A stretch of DNA of 64,000 bases from assembly GCA_030429545.1 (NCBI GenBank), contig JAUIFF010000004.1, forward strand, positions 186,001 to 250,000, given 5' to 3'. Of this stretch, positions 1-9,393 are shown one piece after another. Positions within the stretch are counted from its first letter, which is position 1, and the number at the start of each line of letters is the position of its first letter. The notes beneath the pieces were generated by a model, which worked only from the letters and a program-made list of their open reading frames with translations, did not search any database and was not told where the DNA came from. The position numbers and the translations under genes were made by a program. Origin of the DNA: Polyangia bacterium (lineage in GTDB: Bacteria > Myxococcota_A > Polyangia > Nannocystales > Nannocystaceae).

Positions 1-326
1 TCGAGTGAGATGGCCGCGTGACCAGATCCGCGATCGGGAGGTCGGGGCCCTGGTAGAGAACAAACCTGCACATCGCCGAGGATTGTACCTTAGGCACAAA
101 TTGGACAGGTTCGCGCCCATGTTGGCAGCCGCCGACCTCGGCTGTACCGCACCGGTCAGGGTGCTTGCGACCGAAGTTTCGGGGTAGGGTTGGCGCGCGA
201 TGTCGGGGTTTGCATGGAGCGCCTGTTGCCAGGACTGCGGCCTTGCCACGCCGACGTTTGGACCGGGGCAGCGCCCGTTGTCAATAACATCAACCGACGC
301 ATCGAAGTTGTACCTCGGGACCCTAG
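1..326. other. left edge, no gene recognised
   Basis: I see no convincing gene here. A 60-codon open frame at 5-187 on the plus strand has no recognisable domain and no clear ribosome site. The DNA could be the 3' end or downstream region of a gene lying to the left of the window. The tandem repeat begins at its right edge. Confidence 0.4.
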
Positions 327-622
327 TTGGCGCATCGACCCTGGCAGTTAGCCGACGGCCGGGAGCTTAGTTGGCGCATCGCTCCACCAGGCTGTTAGCG
401 GACGGCCGGGAGCTTAGTTGGCGCATCGCTCCACCTCGCCAGGCAGTTAGCGGACGGCCGGGAGCTTAGTTGGCGCATCTCCACCTCGCCAGGCTGTTAG
501 TGGGCGGTCCGGGGGTTACTTGGCGCATCGCTCCACCTCGCCAGGCTGTTAGCGGTCGGTCGGGGGGTTACTTGGCGCATCGCTCCATCTCCCCAGGCTG
601 GTTGCTTGCGGACGGTCGGCGA
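327..622. repeat. tandem repeat, six degenerate copies of 44-52 bp
   Basis: The core TTGGCGCATC recurs at 327, 371, 418, 470, 520 and 572, each followed by GCTCCACC-like bases, CCAGGC, then TTAGC and a G-rich GGACGGCCGGGAG-like segment. Spacing is 44, 47, 52, 50 and 52 bp, and copies drift towards the right end. The array lies just upstream of a lipoprotein gene, so it may overlap that gene's control region or be a neutral minisatellite. The plus reading frame stays open through it, but the translation has no protein-like character. Confidence 0.85.
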
Positions 623-688
623 CAGGTGTGCTGTTCCTCGCGTGGTCGCGGCGTTGGACAAATCTTCGCCCCGACTCGACAACCGGCT

Positions 689-2092
689 ATGCTCGCGCCC
701 GTGTTGCGAAACTGGGAGCTTGTCGCCGCGGGTTTGCTGGTGTTTGCCTGTTCGACACCCGGGGCTCCAAAGGAGCAGTCGGGACCGTCGAAGCCCACCG
801 TTGCTGGCGTAGCCACGCCAACACAACAGGTGGGCAAATCCGCGGAACCTGGGCGCGCCACCCCGGGAGAGCAGGTCGACCCGCCAAAGCCCGTGCCCGA
901 TGCCCCCCGCACTCCGCCACCACCCAACACCGAAACGATCGAGCGGTTACTCAAGTCGGAGCACAAGGGGTTTGTCGAGCCCATGGCGAACCCCGAGCAG
1001 TTTCGCGTGCAGGTGTTGCTGACGACTTTTACCCCGCAGGCAAACGGCCCCGACACCATCGCGGAATATCGCTACCGCCCCGACGCCGACTACATTTACG
1101 TGGCCTCGGCGATCAAAACCTTTGGCACGGTCGCCGCCCTGCGCAAACTTCAGGAGCTGCAGGCAACGGGACACAAGGTCGACCTCAACACCCCAATGGC
1201 GTGGTGTCCCGAGGATCGGAAGTTGTGTTTTACCCGCGACAAGACCAACGTCGAGGGTGAGGTGATCACGCTCGGGCACGAGTTGCGCAAGGTGCATCTT
1301 GTGTCCAACAACTATGCGTTTAACCGTATTTACGAGTTTGTCGGCCACCGCGAAATCAACGAGGTCGCGTGGGAGCTCGGGTTTGCCAGTGTCCGCGTTC
1401 GCCACCGTATGCAGGACAAGTTCGACGAACGGATCCGACGCACCACGCCGCGGATTGAGTTTCGCCCGCCCGAGGGCGAGCCGGTGGTGATCGAGCGCCG
1501 CGTGAGCGACCTAAAACTTTCGCCAACCGAGGGGGTGCTGGTGGGTAAACGCCACATCGACTTCGACGGCAAGGAGCAGCGGCGGCCCAAGAGTTTTGCC
1601 AAGTACAACGCCGCGTCGCTGACCGACCTCCACCGCCTGACACTGGCCGTGCATCGACCCGAGTACCCCGGCGCACCGGACCTGGGGTTGAGCAAGGCGC
1701 ACCGCGAGTTTTTGACCGCGGCCATGGCCGAGATTCCCGCGGAGTCGAAAAACCCGGTCTACGAGCGGCCACAGGCACACTTTCGCTACAAGCTTTTGCT
1801 TCGCGGCGTGCTCGAGGTGCTGCCGCTCGAACGGGTGCGCTACGCCGGCAAACCGGGTCGGGCCTACGGCTTTCACCTCGACTCGGCCTACATCGAAGAT
1901 ACTCAGACCGGACGGGCCATGGTGGTCACAGCCTCGATCCACGCCAACAACGACTACCTGGTCGAAAATACAGAACGGATTTACGACCGCATCAGTCGCC
2001 CGTTTTTCGACAGCCTAGGCGAAGTTTTGGCCCGCGAATTTTTGCTCGCCAACACCCCGGCGAAATCTCAGGGCGACCCGGGCGGGCCCTGA
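689..2092 (+). CDS. lipoprotein of the class A beta-lactamase/penicillin-binding serine hydrolase fold
   Basis: Predicted secreted lipoprotein of 467 residues. The signal segment ends in a lipobox (LLVFAC), then a Pro/Thr/Lys-rich linker runs to about residue 90. The rest fits the beta-lactamase-like serine hydrolase fold: S140-x-x-K143 (ASAIK), an SNN triad (residues 206-208) in the place of S-D-N, and KPG (388-390) in the place of K-T-G. The family acylates an active-site serine with beta-lactam or D-Ala-D-Ala type substrates; the substrate here is unknown. The frame is open from 470, but that part translates the tandem repeat, so the ATG before the signal peptide was chosen. The 3' end overlaps the convergent amidase gene by 25 bp. 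Confidence 0.7.
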   Translation: MLAPVLRNWELVAAGLLVFACSTPGAPKEQSGPSKPTVAGVATPTQQVGKSAEPGRATPGEQVDPPKPVPDAPRTPPPPNTETIERLLKSEHKGFVEPMANPEQFRVQVLLTTFTPQANGPDTIAEYRYRPDADYIYVASAIKTFGTVAALRKLQELQATGHKVDLNTPMAWCPEDRKLCFTRDKTNVEGEVITLGHELRKVHLVSNNYAFNRIYEFVGHREINEVAWELGFASVRVRHRMQDKFDERIRRTTPRIEFRPPEGEPVVIERRVSDLKLSPTEGVLVGKRHIDFDGKEQRRPKSFAKYNAASLTDLHRLTLAVHRPEYPGAPDLGLSKAHREFLTAAMAEIPAESKNPVYERPQAHFRYKLLLRGVLEVLPLERVRYAGKPGRAYGFHLDSAYIEDTQTGRAMVVTASIHANNDYLVENTERIYDRISRPFFDSLGEVLAREFLLANTPAKSQGDPGGP

Positions 2093-2829
2093 AGCTCGAG
2101 GTCGGCAATGCCCTCGCGGACAGCGGCCATAAACGCCGGCCCGGGGTCGACTTTTTGGGTGCGGTAGTCCGGCTCGCGTTCCCAAAACAGCGGGTGGCCT
2201 TCCATCTGTTGATACTCGAAGTGGCCAATGACATGGGTGATGGCAAACCGCTGGGCGAGGTGGCGGACCAGGACAATGTTGGCCGCGACTTGGGCATCGG
2301 TCAGGGGAAACTCGGTATCGTTGCCAACGTTTTCAATGCCAATGGCGACATGGTTGAGGCCGATACAGTGGCGCGCCATCCAGGTTTCGGGCACCAGGCG
2401 GTAGATCGTGCCGTCGCGGTCGACCATAAAATGTGCAGATACATTGACATCGCCGGCAGCAGTGACGTTGGGGCGGCTGTTGTCGATGGTCGGCGGCTCG
2501 AAGTAGCCCCACGACTCCTCTAGCGTCCCACGACCGGTGTGATGCAGCACCACGACCTTGGGGGTGATCGCAATATCACTGGCCTGCGGGTCCTGGTGGC
2601 GTTGACGATAGGCGACGGTCAGCTGCTTGCGCCCGTCGCCAAACGTGATTGGCCGGTCGATGATCGCGATTTGCGTGGTGGTTTTCGCAGGTACTGTCGC
2701 GGGTGTGCTGGCTGGGCTGGCCGGGCTGGCCGGACTGTCCGTGGCCGACGGGGCTGTGGGAGCTGGGGTTGTTCGGCACGCGGGCAGGAGCAGGCAGGAG
2801 GCGGCGACGAGCCGAACGGCGACGGGCAT
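2068..2829 (-). CDS. lipoprotein N-acetylmuramoyl-L-alanine amidase (amidase_2 type)
   Basis: 253-residue lipoprotein: lipobox LLLPAC (Cys18), a Pro/Ala/Ser linker, then an amidase_2/PGRP-like domain from about residue 90. The zinc-site pattern is visible: VVVLHHTG (H96/H97), a later GHFEYQQMEGHP segment and a final K-x-D-P-G (TQKVDPGPAF). The family cuts the amide bond between muramic acid and L-alanine in peptidoglycan. A conserved HFMVDRDGTIYRL strand and an H-x-x-x-x-N-x-x-A-I-G-I-E-N segment support the fold. The anchor suggests action in the periplasm, probably from the outer membrane. It sits among two other cell-wall-type hydrolases, which suggests a peptidoglycan theme, but the genes are not co-directional. 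Confidence 0.8.
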   Translation of the reverse strand: MPVAVRLVAASCLLLPACRTTPAPTAPSATDSPASPASPASTPATVPAKTTTQIAIIDRPITFGDGRKQLTVAYRQRHQDPQASDIAITPKVVVLHHTGRGTLEESWGYFEPPTIDNSRPNVTAAGDVNVSAHFMVDRDGTIYRLVPETWMARHCIGLNHVAIGIENVGNDTEFPLTDAQVAANIVLVRHLAQRFAITHVIGHFEYQQMEGHPLFWEREPDYRTQKVDPGPAFMAAVREGIADLELQGPPGSP

Positions 2830-2928
2830 GGACCGACGCTACCGCGAAGCCCGGCCGCTGCCAAGTGTACGGATGGGCACCGGTTATTTGTGTCTGCAAG
2901 GATCGGCCGGGGCAGTGACAGTGCGGGC

Positions 2929-4275
2929 CTACTGTTGGGGCTCGAGCCCGGCAATCACGGCGTTGGCAAGCGCCGGGCGAACGTCGCGAATCCGGGTGTT
3001 TTTGCGGGTTGGGTGGACCCGATTGGTCAGCAAAATGACAAACAACTTGCGCGTTGGGTCGATCCACAACGAGGTGCCGGTAAAGCCCGTGTGGCCAAAC
3101 GACTGGTGTGAGAGGTTGCCAGCCGACGAACCCGTGCGGCTGGGCGTGTCCCAACCGTAGGCGCGCCCTGAGCCGGGAATGCCTGCCGGTTTGGTAAACG
3201 CCTCGACGGTTTGGGGCGCGACCAATTGTCGGGTGCCCAGGGTGCCGCGGCCGAGCATCATTTGGGCAAACTGGGCGAGGTCGCCGGCGGTCGCAAACAC
3301 CCCGGCATGGGGTGCCACCCCACCCATTGCATATGCATTTTCATCGTGGACCTCACCGCGCAGCACCCGGCCGCGCCACGGGTCGTTTTCGGTTGGGGCA
3401 ATTTGTCCGTGGAGGTCGGCGGGCGGACGGTAGCTCGTGTCGCTCATTGCCAGGGGCGCGAAGATTCGTTTTTGTGCAAATACATCGAGATCCTGGCCGG
3501 CCACGCGCTCGATGATCGCTCCCAACAAAATGATGCCGAGGTCTGAATAAAGCGACTTGCTGCCGGGGCGGTAAACCAGGTCCATGGCCTCGATGTGGGC
3601 GACATAGGCGGCCTTGCCCGTGAGCTGTTCATAAAGTGGGGCCCACCAGTCGATACCCGAGCTGTGGCTCAGCAGGTGGCCGACGGTCACCTCGTGTTTG
3701 TGCTTGCCGACAAATCCCGGGAGGTGGTCGACCACGCGGTCGCTCAGCGACAGCTTGCCCTCGTCGATCAGGAGCATCGCCGCGGTGGTGGTGACGACGA
3801 CCTTGGTCAGGCTCGCCAGGTCATAGATTGTATGTGCATCGACGCTGGCGGCATCTTTGGCATAGCTCAGGTGGCCGTAGCCCTTGAGGTGTACAAGCGC
3901 TCCCCCGCGACCGATCGCCACCACTGCTCCGGGAAATGCCCGACGCGTGATCGCCTTGGTGAGCAGCGCATCGACGGCCCCCATCGCCCCGGGCCGAAAC
4001 CCGGCAGACTCGGGGGAGCGGCGGGGCAGGACAGCTGCCGGCTGAAGCAGGTGGCCATCGGCGTGGTCAGGCTTGGGTGGCGTGTTGCTGCTCGCCACGG
4101 CCTTCACGCTTGCCGTTTGGGTATCGGCGTGGTCAGGCCCGGGTGGCGTGTTGCGGCTCGCCGCAGCTTTTACGCTGGCTGTTTGGTCGACACCCGACGC
4201 ACTCGGGGGCCGGTCGGTGGTTGGGCCACACCCGAGCAGTAGGGCGCAAAGCAGTCCGCGAGGGTGTCGGGCCAT
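2929..4275 (-). CDS. lipoprotein serine hydrolase, class C beta-lactamase/esterase family
   Basis: 448 residues starting at the ATG that gives a lipoprotein signal (LLCALLLGC). The catalytic domain starts near residue 95. S155-L-T-K158 is the nucleophile motif, YSD is the Tyr motif (YSDLGIILLG), and HTG (FGHTGFTGTSLW) replaces KTG, as in many family S12 esterases and peptidases. The linker holds a 22-residue duplication (residues 31-52 and 53-74 both read like QTASVKA...PDHAD), matching a roughly 66-bp tandem duplication near 4058-4190. Three TGYANNTRCA sites fall in this gene (3328, 3475, 3829), the last reading GCA-CAT-ACA. Substrate cannot be named; a D-aminopeptidase or esterase role is as likely as a beta-lactamase. 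Confidence 0.8.
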   Translation of the reverse strand: MARHPRGLLCALLLGCGPTTDRPPSASGVDQTASVKAAASRNTPPGPDHADTQTASVKAVASSNTPPKPDHADGHLLQPAAVLPRRSPESAGFRPGAMGAVDALLTKAITRRAFPGAVVAIGRGGALVHLKGYGHLSYAKDAASVDAHTIYDLASLTKVVVTTTAAMLLIDEGKLSLSDRVVDHLPGFVGKHKHEVTVGHLLSHSSGIDWWAPLYEQLTGKAAYVAHIEAMDLVYRPGSKSLYSDLGIILLGAIIERVAGQDLDVFAQKRIFAPLAMSDTSYRPPADLHGQIAPTENDPWRGRVLRGEVHDENAYAMGGVAPHAGVFATAGDLAQFAQMMLGRGTLGTRQLVAPQTVEAFTKPAGIPGSGRAYGWDTPSRTGSSAGNLSHQSFGHTGFTGTSLWIDPTRKLFVILLTNRVHPTRKNTRIRDVRPALANAVIAGLEPQQ

Positions 4276-4391
4276 GGGCTCGAAGGATGCCACAGCTTGG
4301 TTCAAACGTCCGCTTATGCCACGTTTTGGCGACACTCCAACACCCGGCCCCGGCTTGGCGATGCCGGTCGGGGGATAGTGTCTATACATGT

Positions 4392-5675
4392 TTACTCGGG
4401 TGTGCTGCCGGCGGCCTGCTGGTCGCGCAGGGCCTCCTCGGCGGCGAGTCGCTCCCGCGGGTTTTTGATGACTCCGCGGATGGTCCCGCCACAGCGGGGA
4501 CAGGTCGTCATTTCGGGGGTGAGGCTCTGCCCGCACTTGGGCTCGGAGCAGCGCCGGTCCTTGAGCAACCGTCCGAGGATGAGGCCAAACAGCCCGAGGC
4601 CGGCACCCGCGGCCATGACGTAGTGCATTGGAATCTCCACCCCCTGAAACCCACGGGCGACGACGCCTCCGAGCATGACAACGGGAAGTGCAAGGAGTTT
4701 GGCAACCCGCAACGCGGCACTGCGTTCGACGCGAAACACCGGGAGGCCGTCGTTCATGCCCACGACGCCGCGGTCGAGCCCGAGCTCGGTTTCGCTTTCG
4801 TCTTCGACCTCGGGCTCATCGACTTCGTTGGCGTCGAGGTCTGGAATGAGCGTGTTGATCGAGGGCAGGTCGGGCCAGTGGTCTTCGTCGGGCACGCCTA
4901 GCCGGGTGCCGATGTCGCGGGGGATGTCGATCAGGGCACGGCGATAAAATGCGGCCTGGTTGGCGCGCAGGTATTTTGTGATCCGCCGGTGGCCCTTGCG
5001 TTCGAGCCCGCGCGCACGTGCTTGTACAGCCAACAAATACGCCATGGCGACGGGCCCGAGAACACCGAGCCGCGACTTCTTTGGGCGCGAGCGGAAGTTG
5101 CCGTCGGCCCCGGTGACATGCCGCATCGAGGCCTCGGTGGTGAGGATGCCAAACCCGAGGTAGATGCTGGCGATGTCGATCAGACGCTCGCGCATTTTTT
5201 GGTCGCTCGGGGCGCGAGCGTGGACCACCAAAAACGCGTTGCTGACCGCCCGGGCAGTTGCAGCGACCAGCCCCAAGGGCTCGCGCATGGCCTTGGCCTC
5301 AACCCCCACCCGACACACGCCGTCGCGGATCGAAATCAGCCACACGGTGATGTCTTCGCCGGTGAGCGAGTTGGGCTTGCCCTCGGGTGCTGGCGCGTTG
5401 GGTTTGTCCTCGTGGATCGCAACTTCAACCCGGTACCCCGACAGCCCGGCGTAGTGGAGCAGGCGTTGGCACACCCGCCGCATGCTCGCCTCGCCGCCGC
5501 GCCAACGGTCGGGAAAAAACGTTGCCGTCGGCTCCAACAAAGGCGCCATCACCAGGGGCTCAAAGCCGCAATTCGACACGAGGCCAGCGAGTTGGTTGAC
5601 CAGCTGGGTACGCTCGCTCGCCGGTGGCAGCAAAACGTCGTCGTCCAAATCCTCGGGCATCGGGAGTCGCTCCAT
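4392..5675 (-). CDS. membrane protein with C-terminal zinc ribbon, unknown function
   Basis: 427 residues with no family I can name. The N-terminal 280 residues look globular and soluble (mixed alpha/beta, no signal peptide). A long acidic segment (about 285-305, rich in Asp/Glu) comes next, then two hydrophobic stretches (about 325-345 and 352-372) that can span the membrane. The C-terminus carries four cysteines in a CxxxC...CPRC zinc-ribbon pattern (CSEPKCGQS, CPRCGG). The ribbon and short tail would face the same side as the N-terminal domain. The gene lies tandem to the serine hydrolase with a 116-bp gap, so an operon is possible but not shown. It diverges from the antiporter gene. Confidence 0.6.
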   Translation of the reverse strand: MERLPMPEDLDDDVLLPPASERTQLVNQLAGLVSNCGFEPLVMAPLLEPTATFFPDRWRGGEASMRRVCQRLLHYAGLSGYRVEVAIHEDKPNAPAPEGKPNSLTGEDITVWLISIRDGVCRVGVEAKAMREPLGLVAATARAVSNAFLVVHARAPSDQKMRERLIDIASIYLGFGILTTEASMRHVTGADGNFRSRPKKSRLGVLGPVAMAYLLAVQARARGLERKGHRRITKYLRANQAAFYRRALIDIPRDIGTRLGVPDEDHWPDLPSINTLIPDLDANEVDEPEVEDESETELGLDRGVVGMNDGLPVFRVERSAALRVAKLLALPVVMLGGVVARGFQGVEIPMHYVMAAGAGLGLFGLILGRLLKDRRCSEPKCGQSLTPEMTTCPRCGGTIRGVIKNPRERLAAEEALRDQQAAGSTPE

Positions 5676-5832
5676 ACCACGGTTTGCCGACGATTCTGCC
5701 GCGAGGCCCTGGTCTGGCGTGGATCGGGTGGGTGCCGGTCCGGCTCACCGCGAAAGCCGTTTACAGCCCGTTATTGCAGCTCCTAGCGGGTGTGCGAAAG
5801 AAGTTTGGTTTTCCGTGCTAAGACGGCTCGCA

Positions 5833-7740
5833 GTGACGCATTCGCCACTCGACCTCCCGGGCGTCGCCGTCGGGTTTGCCCTGCTAGCTGGCGGGCTTTC
5901 CCAGGTGTTGGCCCATCACCTCAAGGTGCCGGGCATCGTTTTGTTGTTGCTCGCGGGTGTGCTTTTAGGGCCCGATGTCGCCGATGTTGTTCGCCCGGCG
6001 ACGCTCGCCGATGGCCTGCACCTGTTGGTCGGCTTTGCGGTGGCCGTGATCCTGTTTGAGGGCGGTCTCAACCTCGACCTCAAACGCCTGCGCCGGTCGA
6101 GTCGCGCGATTCGTTACTTGGTCACGCGCGGTGCCGTGATCACGGCGGTGGCCGCCACGGTGTTGGCCCGGTTCACCATGGATTTTTCGTGGTCGGTCGC
6201 GGCCCTGTTCGGCTGTTTGGTCATCGTCACCGGCCCGACGGTGATAAGCCCGTTGATGCGCCGGTTGGCGGTCGAGCCCAACACGGCTTCGCTGCTCGAA
6301 GGCGAGGGGGTGTTGATCGACCCGATCGGGGCCCTGGTGGCCGTGGTTGCCCTCAAGTTTGTGTTGTCGCCCACGCTCGACACCGGGTTTGAAGGCCTGC
6401 TCGATCTTTCCCTCGGGCTCGGAGCTGGCGGCCTCATTGGTGTGCTGTTTGGCGTGGGGCTCGGGTTGGTGTTGCGTCACAAACATCTAATTCCCGAGGG
6501 GATGCACAACATCGTCACCCTGGCCAGTGTGATCGCCCTGTTTCAGGGGTCGAACGCGGTGGTGCACGAAAGTGGACTCGCGGCGGTTACGTTTGCCGGG
6601 ATCGCGCTGCGTGGCATGCACACGCCCCATCTCGAAGACCTCATCGAGTTCAAGGAGCAGCTGACCACCCTGCTGATCGGCATGCTGTTTGTGCTGTTGG
6701 CCGCCGACGTACGGCTCGCCGATGTCTATGGCCTGGGCATGGGCGGGGTGTGGGCGGTCGTCGGCATGATGTTGGTGGTCCGCCCGCTCAACGTATTTTT
6801 GGGCACCCTGGGCGCGGGGCTGCGGTTTCGCCAAAAGTTGTTTTTGTCGTGGATTGGCCCCCGCGGGATTGTCTCGGCCGCGGTGGCCTCGTTGGTCGCA
6901 GTCGAGATGAACCGCACCGGCCTCGAAGGTGGCACCGAGCTGCGGGCCCTGGTTTTCTTGGTGATTGCCGCCACGGTGATCGTCGCCGGCCTCACCGGCG
7001 GTCGGGTGGCGCGGGCCCTCGGCTTGGCTCGGCCGCCGGCCAACGGATGGCTGGTTTTGGGGGCCCATGCCCTGGGTCGTTGTATTGCCAATATTCTCCG
7101 CGAGCGCGGCGAAGATGTGATCCTGCTCGACCGCAATGCCGGTGATTGCCGCCGTGCCGAAGAGCAGGGTTTTCGCGTGGTCTACGGCAACGCCCTGCAC
7201 CCGCGCACCCTGTTGCGGGCCGACTTGGAGCAGCGCGCCGGGGCGATGGCACTCACGCGCAACGATGAGGTCAACCTGCTGTTTATCAACCGCTGCCAAG
7301 AAACCCTGCGTCGCGGCAAGCCGGCGCTGTGGATGGCCCACACCGGAGCGACTGAGGGGATCACGCAAAAGATGGTTAATCAGGCCGGCGCGGATGTCCT
7401 CGCGGGCGCCGGGATTGATGCTGCGATGTGGTGCCACTGGCTCGATCGCGGCCACGCGCGGGTTGTTCGGTTTGTCGTCCACGAGGCCAGCACCGGGATC
7501 GAAATCGCCAGCAAAACACTGTTGCCGTTGCTCGTTGTCCGGGACGGACTGCACCGTCTGGTCGGTACGCGCACCTCCTATATGGTTGGTGACGAAGTCG
7601 TATTCTTAATGCAGATACAACGTGAGGCCGAGATCAGGGTTCAGCTACGCGAATCCGGGTTTCGACCCCTGGTTGTCGAGCAAGCACCCGGGGTGGCGAT
7701 ACATGCCGAGGCCACGGCTGTTGTCGCCCCAACAATTTAG
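5833..7740 (+). CDS. CPA-type cation/proton antiporter with TrkA-N domain
   Basis: 635 residues. Residues 1-400 form a hydrophobic cation/proton antiporter domain with about 12 membrane segments; LFEGGLNLDL, GVLIDPIGAL and SWIGPRGIVSAA are typical of NhaP/CPA1-like exchangers. From about residue 405 a TrkA-N (RCK) nucleotide-binding domain follows (WLVLGAHALGRCIANIL, ILLDRN, VVYGNA), then a TrkA-C-like region. The family swaps Na+ or K+ for H+ across the inner membrane, gated by the cytosolic domain. The first Gly of the dinucleotide motif is weakened (LGAHALG), so ligand binding is uncertain. A GTG at 5833 was chosen because the frame upstream is not protein-like. The stop overlaps the convergent kinase gene by 4 bp. 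Confidence 0.85.
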   Translation: MTHSPLDLPGVAVGFALLAGGLSQVLAHHLKVPGIVLLLLAGVLLGPDVADVVRPATLADGLHLLVGFAVAVILFEGGLNLDLKRLRRSSRAIRYLVTRGAVITAVAATVLARFTMDFSWSVAALFGCLVIVTGPTVISPLMRRLAVEPNTASLLEGEGVLIDPIGALVAVVALKFVLSPTLDTGFEGLLDLSLGLGAGGLIGVLFGVGLGLVLRHKHLIPEGMHNIVTLASVIALFQGSNAVVHESGLAAVTFAGIALRGMHTPHLEDLIEFKEQLTTLLIGMLFVLLAADVRLADVYGLGMGGVWAVVGMMLVVRPLNVFLGTLGAGLRFRQKLFLSWIGPRGIVSAAVASLVAVEMNRTGLEGGTELRALVFLVIAATVIVAGLTGGRVARALGLARPPANGWLVLGAHALGRCIANILRERGEDVILLDRNAGDCRRAEEQGFRVVYGNALHPRTLLRADLEQRAGAMALTRNDEVNLLFINRCQETLRRGKPALWMAHTGATEGITQKMVNQAGADVLAGAGIDAAMWCHWLDRGHARVVRFVVHEASTGIEIASKTLLPLLVVRDGLHRLVGTRTSYMVGDEVVFLMQIQREAEIRVQLRESGFRPLVVEQAPGVAIHAEATAVVAPTI

Positions 7741-9227
7741 GTTGTGTGCGCCCGGCTTCGCAACGAGGCCACGGCCGCGATGACCAGGGCGCACAGCGAG
7801 CTGCAACCAAACGAGGCCCCACTCCAGGCCGGCGACAGGGCGGAGATCAGTGCCCCAATATAATATGCACATGCAATAAGTGCGACCCAGCGTCCAACCC
7901 AAAACGTCGCCAGGGCGGCGGCGGTACCCAGCACAACGTGGTCGCTGATCAGGGTTGTGGTTGGCGGGATGTCGGCCAAAAACCCGGTGAGACGGTGAAA
8001 GATCAGGGCGAAGATCGCCACGGTCGCCCAGCCGACGAGCCTGGTGGTGAGTTCACTTTTGGCGATCGCCCGCCGTGACAGCCAAAAAAATCCGAGTAGC
8101 GGAATCGCGGTGATCAGCACGACCATCAGTGAGTCTCGCGCGTTGGCCTGCTCGACATCCCCGGCGACCTTGTCGACCATCGGCCAGGTGATCAGCAGGA
8201 CTAGGAGAATCGCGAGCGCGAGGGCAAACCGGGTGCGCCAGCCGGTTGCGGGGTCTTGCGACGGGTCGTGGCTGAGTACGGCGAGCAGCTGATCGAGGGT
8301 GGCAAACCGTGCGTGTGGCTCGCGCGCAAGGCCCCGGACCAGGGCGGCATGGATCGCCGCAGGGACCGGGCTATCGACCGGCACAGCTGCCGGCTGTTGC
8401 TCGATGCTGTCGAGCAGTGACATCATATTTGTACGTACAAACGGAAACTTGCCGTAAAGCGCCTCGTAGAGGGCGGCACAAAATGCAAACTGGTCGCCGG
8501 CCGGACCGACGTCTTCGCCCAGGATTTGTTCGGGGGCCATGTAGGCAGGGGTCCCGACCAACGCCCCGGCGTAGGTCGCTTCGGCGTCGAGAATGAGGTT
8601 GCTATCGGTCGATGCCTCGGGGTTGTGGCCAGGTGTCGTCGGTGGCCCGCCACCCAAGCGGGCGAGGCCAAAGTCGATCACACGCGGTCGTCCATCGCCA
8701 CCAACGAGGACGTTTTGCGCCTTAAAGTCGCGGTGGATAAGCCCGCTGCGATGGGCCGCACACAGACCGTGACCTGCCCGAATATACATGTCGACAATCT
8801 CGCGCCACGAGCCGGCCTGGGTCTGCCAGGCAAACAGGGTGGGGCCGTCGACGTGTTCCATCGCCACATAGATCTGGGCCGCGTATTCACCCACCTCAAA
8901 CACCGGGATGACATTGGGATGGGACAGCCTCGCCATCGCCTGGGCCTCGCGCAGCATCCGGGCGCGGGTCTTGTCGTCGGTGGCAACTTCCTCGCGCAGG
9001 ACCTTGATCGCAACCTTGCGGTCGAGCTGGCGGTCGAACGCCGCATAGACACTGCCCATGCCGCCCTCGCCGATCTTGTCGATCAGGGCAAAGCGGCCGA
9101 GGCTCGGCCTGGGGCGGTCGTGGTCGACGCGGAAGGTCTCGCTATCGATCCGGGCGCCAAGGGTTTCGGCGGTGGCAAAAGGAGCGTGAAGGTCGGCCTC
9201 CTGGTGGGTGACATCGGGGGCCTTCAC
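7737..9227 (-). CDS. Ser/Thr protein kinase with multi-pass membrane tail
   Basis: 496 residues. The kinase domain covers about 45-320: Gly loop IGEGGMGSVY, ATP lysine in VAIKVL (K75), catalytic HRDFKAQN, metal-binding DFGLARLG and a TPAYMAPEQ activation-segment end. All key residues are present, so it should be active. The C-terminal 165 residues hold five or six membrane segments and no PASTA, TPR or other sensor domain. This gives a Pkn-type kinase held at the inner membrane by a polytopic tail, common in myxobacteria. A HRDFKAQN loop (instead of HRDLKPEN) is a known myxobacterial variation. Target and signal are unknown. TGYANNTRCA sites fall in the tail and kinase regions (7866, 8430). 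Confidence 0.9.
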   Translation of the reverse strand: MKAPDVTHQEADLHAPFATAETLGARIDSETFRVDHDRPRPSLGRFALIDKIGEGGMGSVYAAFDRQLDRKVAIKVLREEVATDDKTRARMLREAQAMARLSHPNVIPVFEVGEYAAQIYVAMEHVDGPTLFAWQTQAGSWREIVDMYIRAGHGLCAAHRSGLIHRDFKAQNVLVGGDGRPRVIDFGLARLGGGPPTTPGHNPEASTDSNLILDAEATYAGALVGTPAYMAPEQILGEDVGPAGDQFAFCAALYEALYGKFPFVRTNMMSLLDSIEQQPAAVPVDSPVPAAIHAALVRGLAREPHARFATLDQLLAVLSHDPSQDPATGWRTRFALALAILLVLLITWPMVDKVAGDVEQANARDSLMVVLITAIPLLGFFWLSRRAIAKSELTTRLVGWATVAIFALIFHRLTGFLADIPPTTTLISDHVVLGTAAALATFWVGRWVALIACAYYIGALISALSPAWSGASFGCSSLCALVIAAVASLRSRAHTT

Positions 9228-9393
9228 GCGGGCAATGATAGCGCTAGGGCGACACTTCTTTCGGGTGAGGGTCTTTCGGTCACGTGCGAGTTCGCTTTGA
9301 AGCAGAACTCGCAGGGTAGGATTTGGAGTTTCGCACCCCGGGTCGCTGGGTAGAGGGTGCGCGAGTTTGTTGGACTTTGAAGCGCCCAGGAAG

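Noticed and set aside
5-187. 60-codon open frame
   Set aside because: No domain, no ribosome site, and the sequence cannot be tied to a gene without the DNA to the left.
470-688. N-terminal extension of the lipoprotein at 689
   Set aside because: The frame stays open only because it crosses the tandem repeat. It would bury the signal peptide at residue 74.
6487-7554. 355-codon open frame on the minus strand
   Set aside because: Antisense shadow of the antiporter gene; the Gln/Gly/Arg-rich translation is not protein-like.
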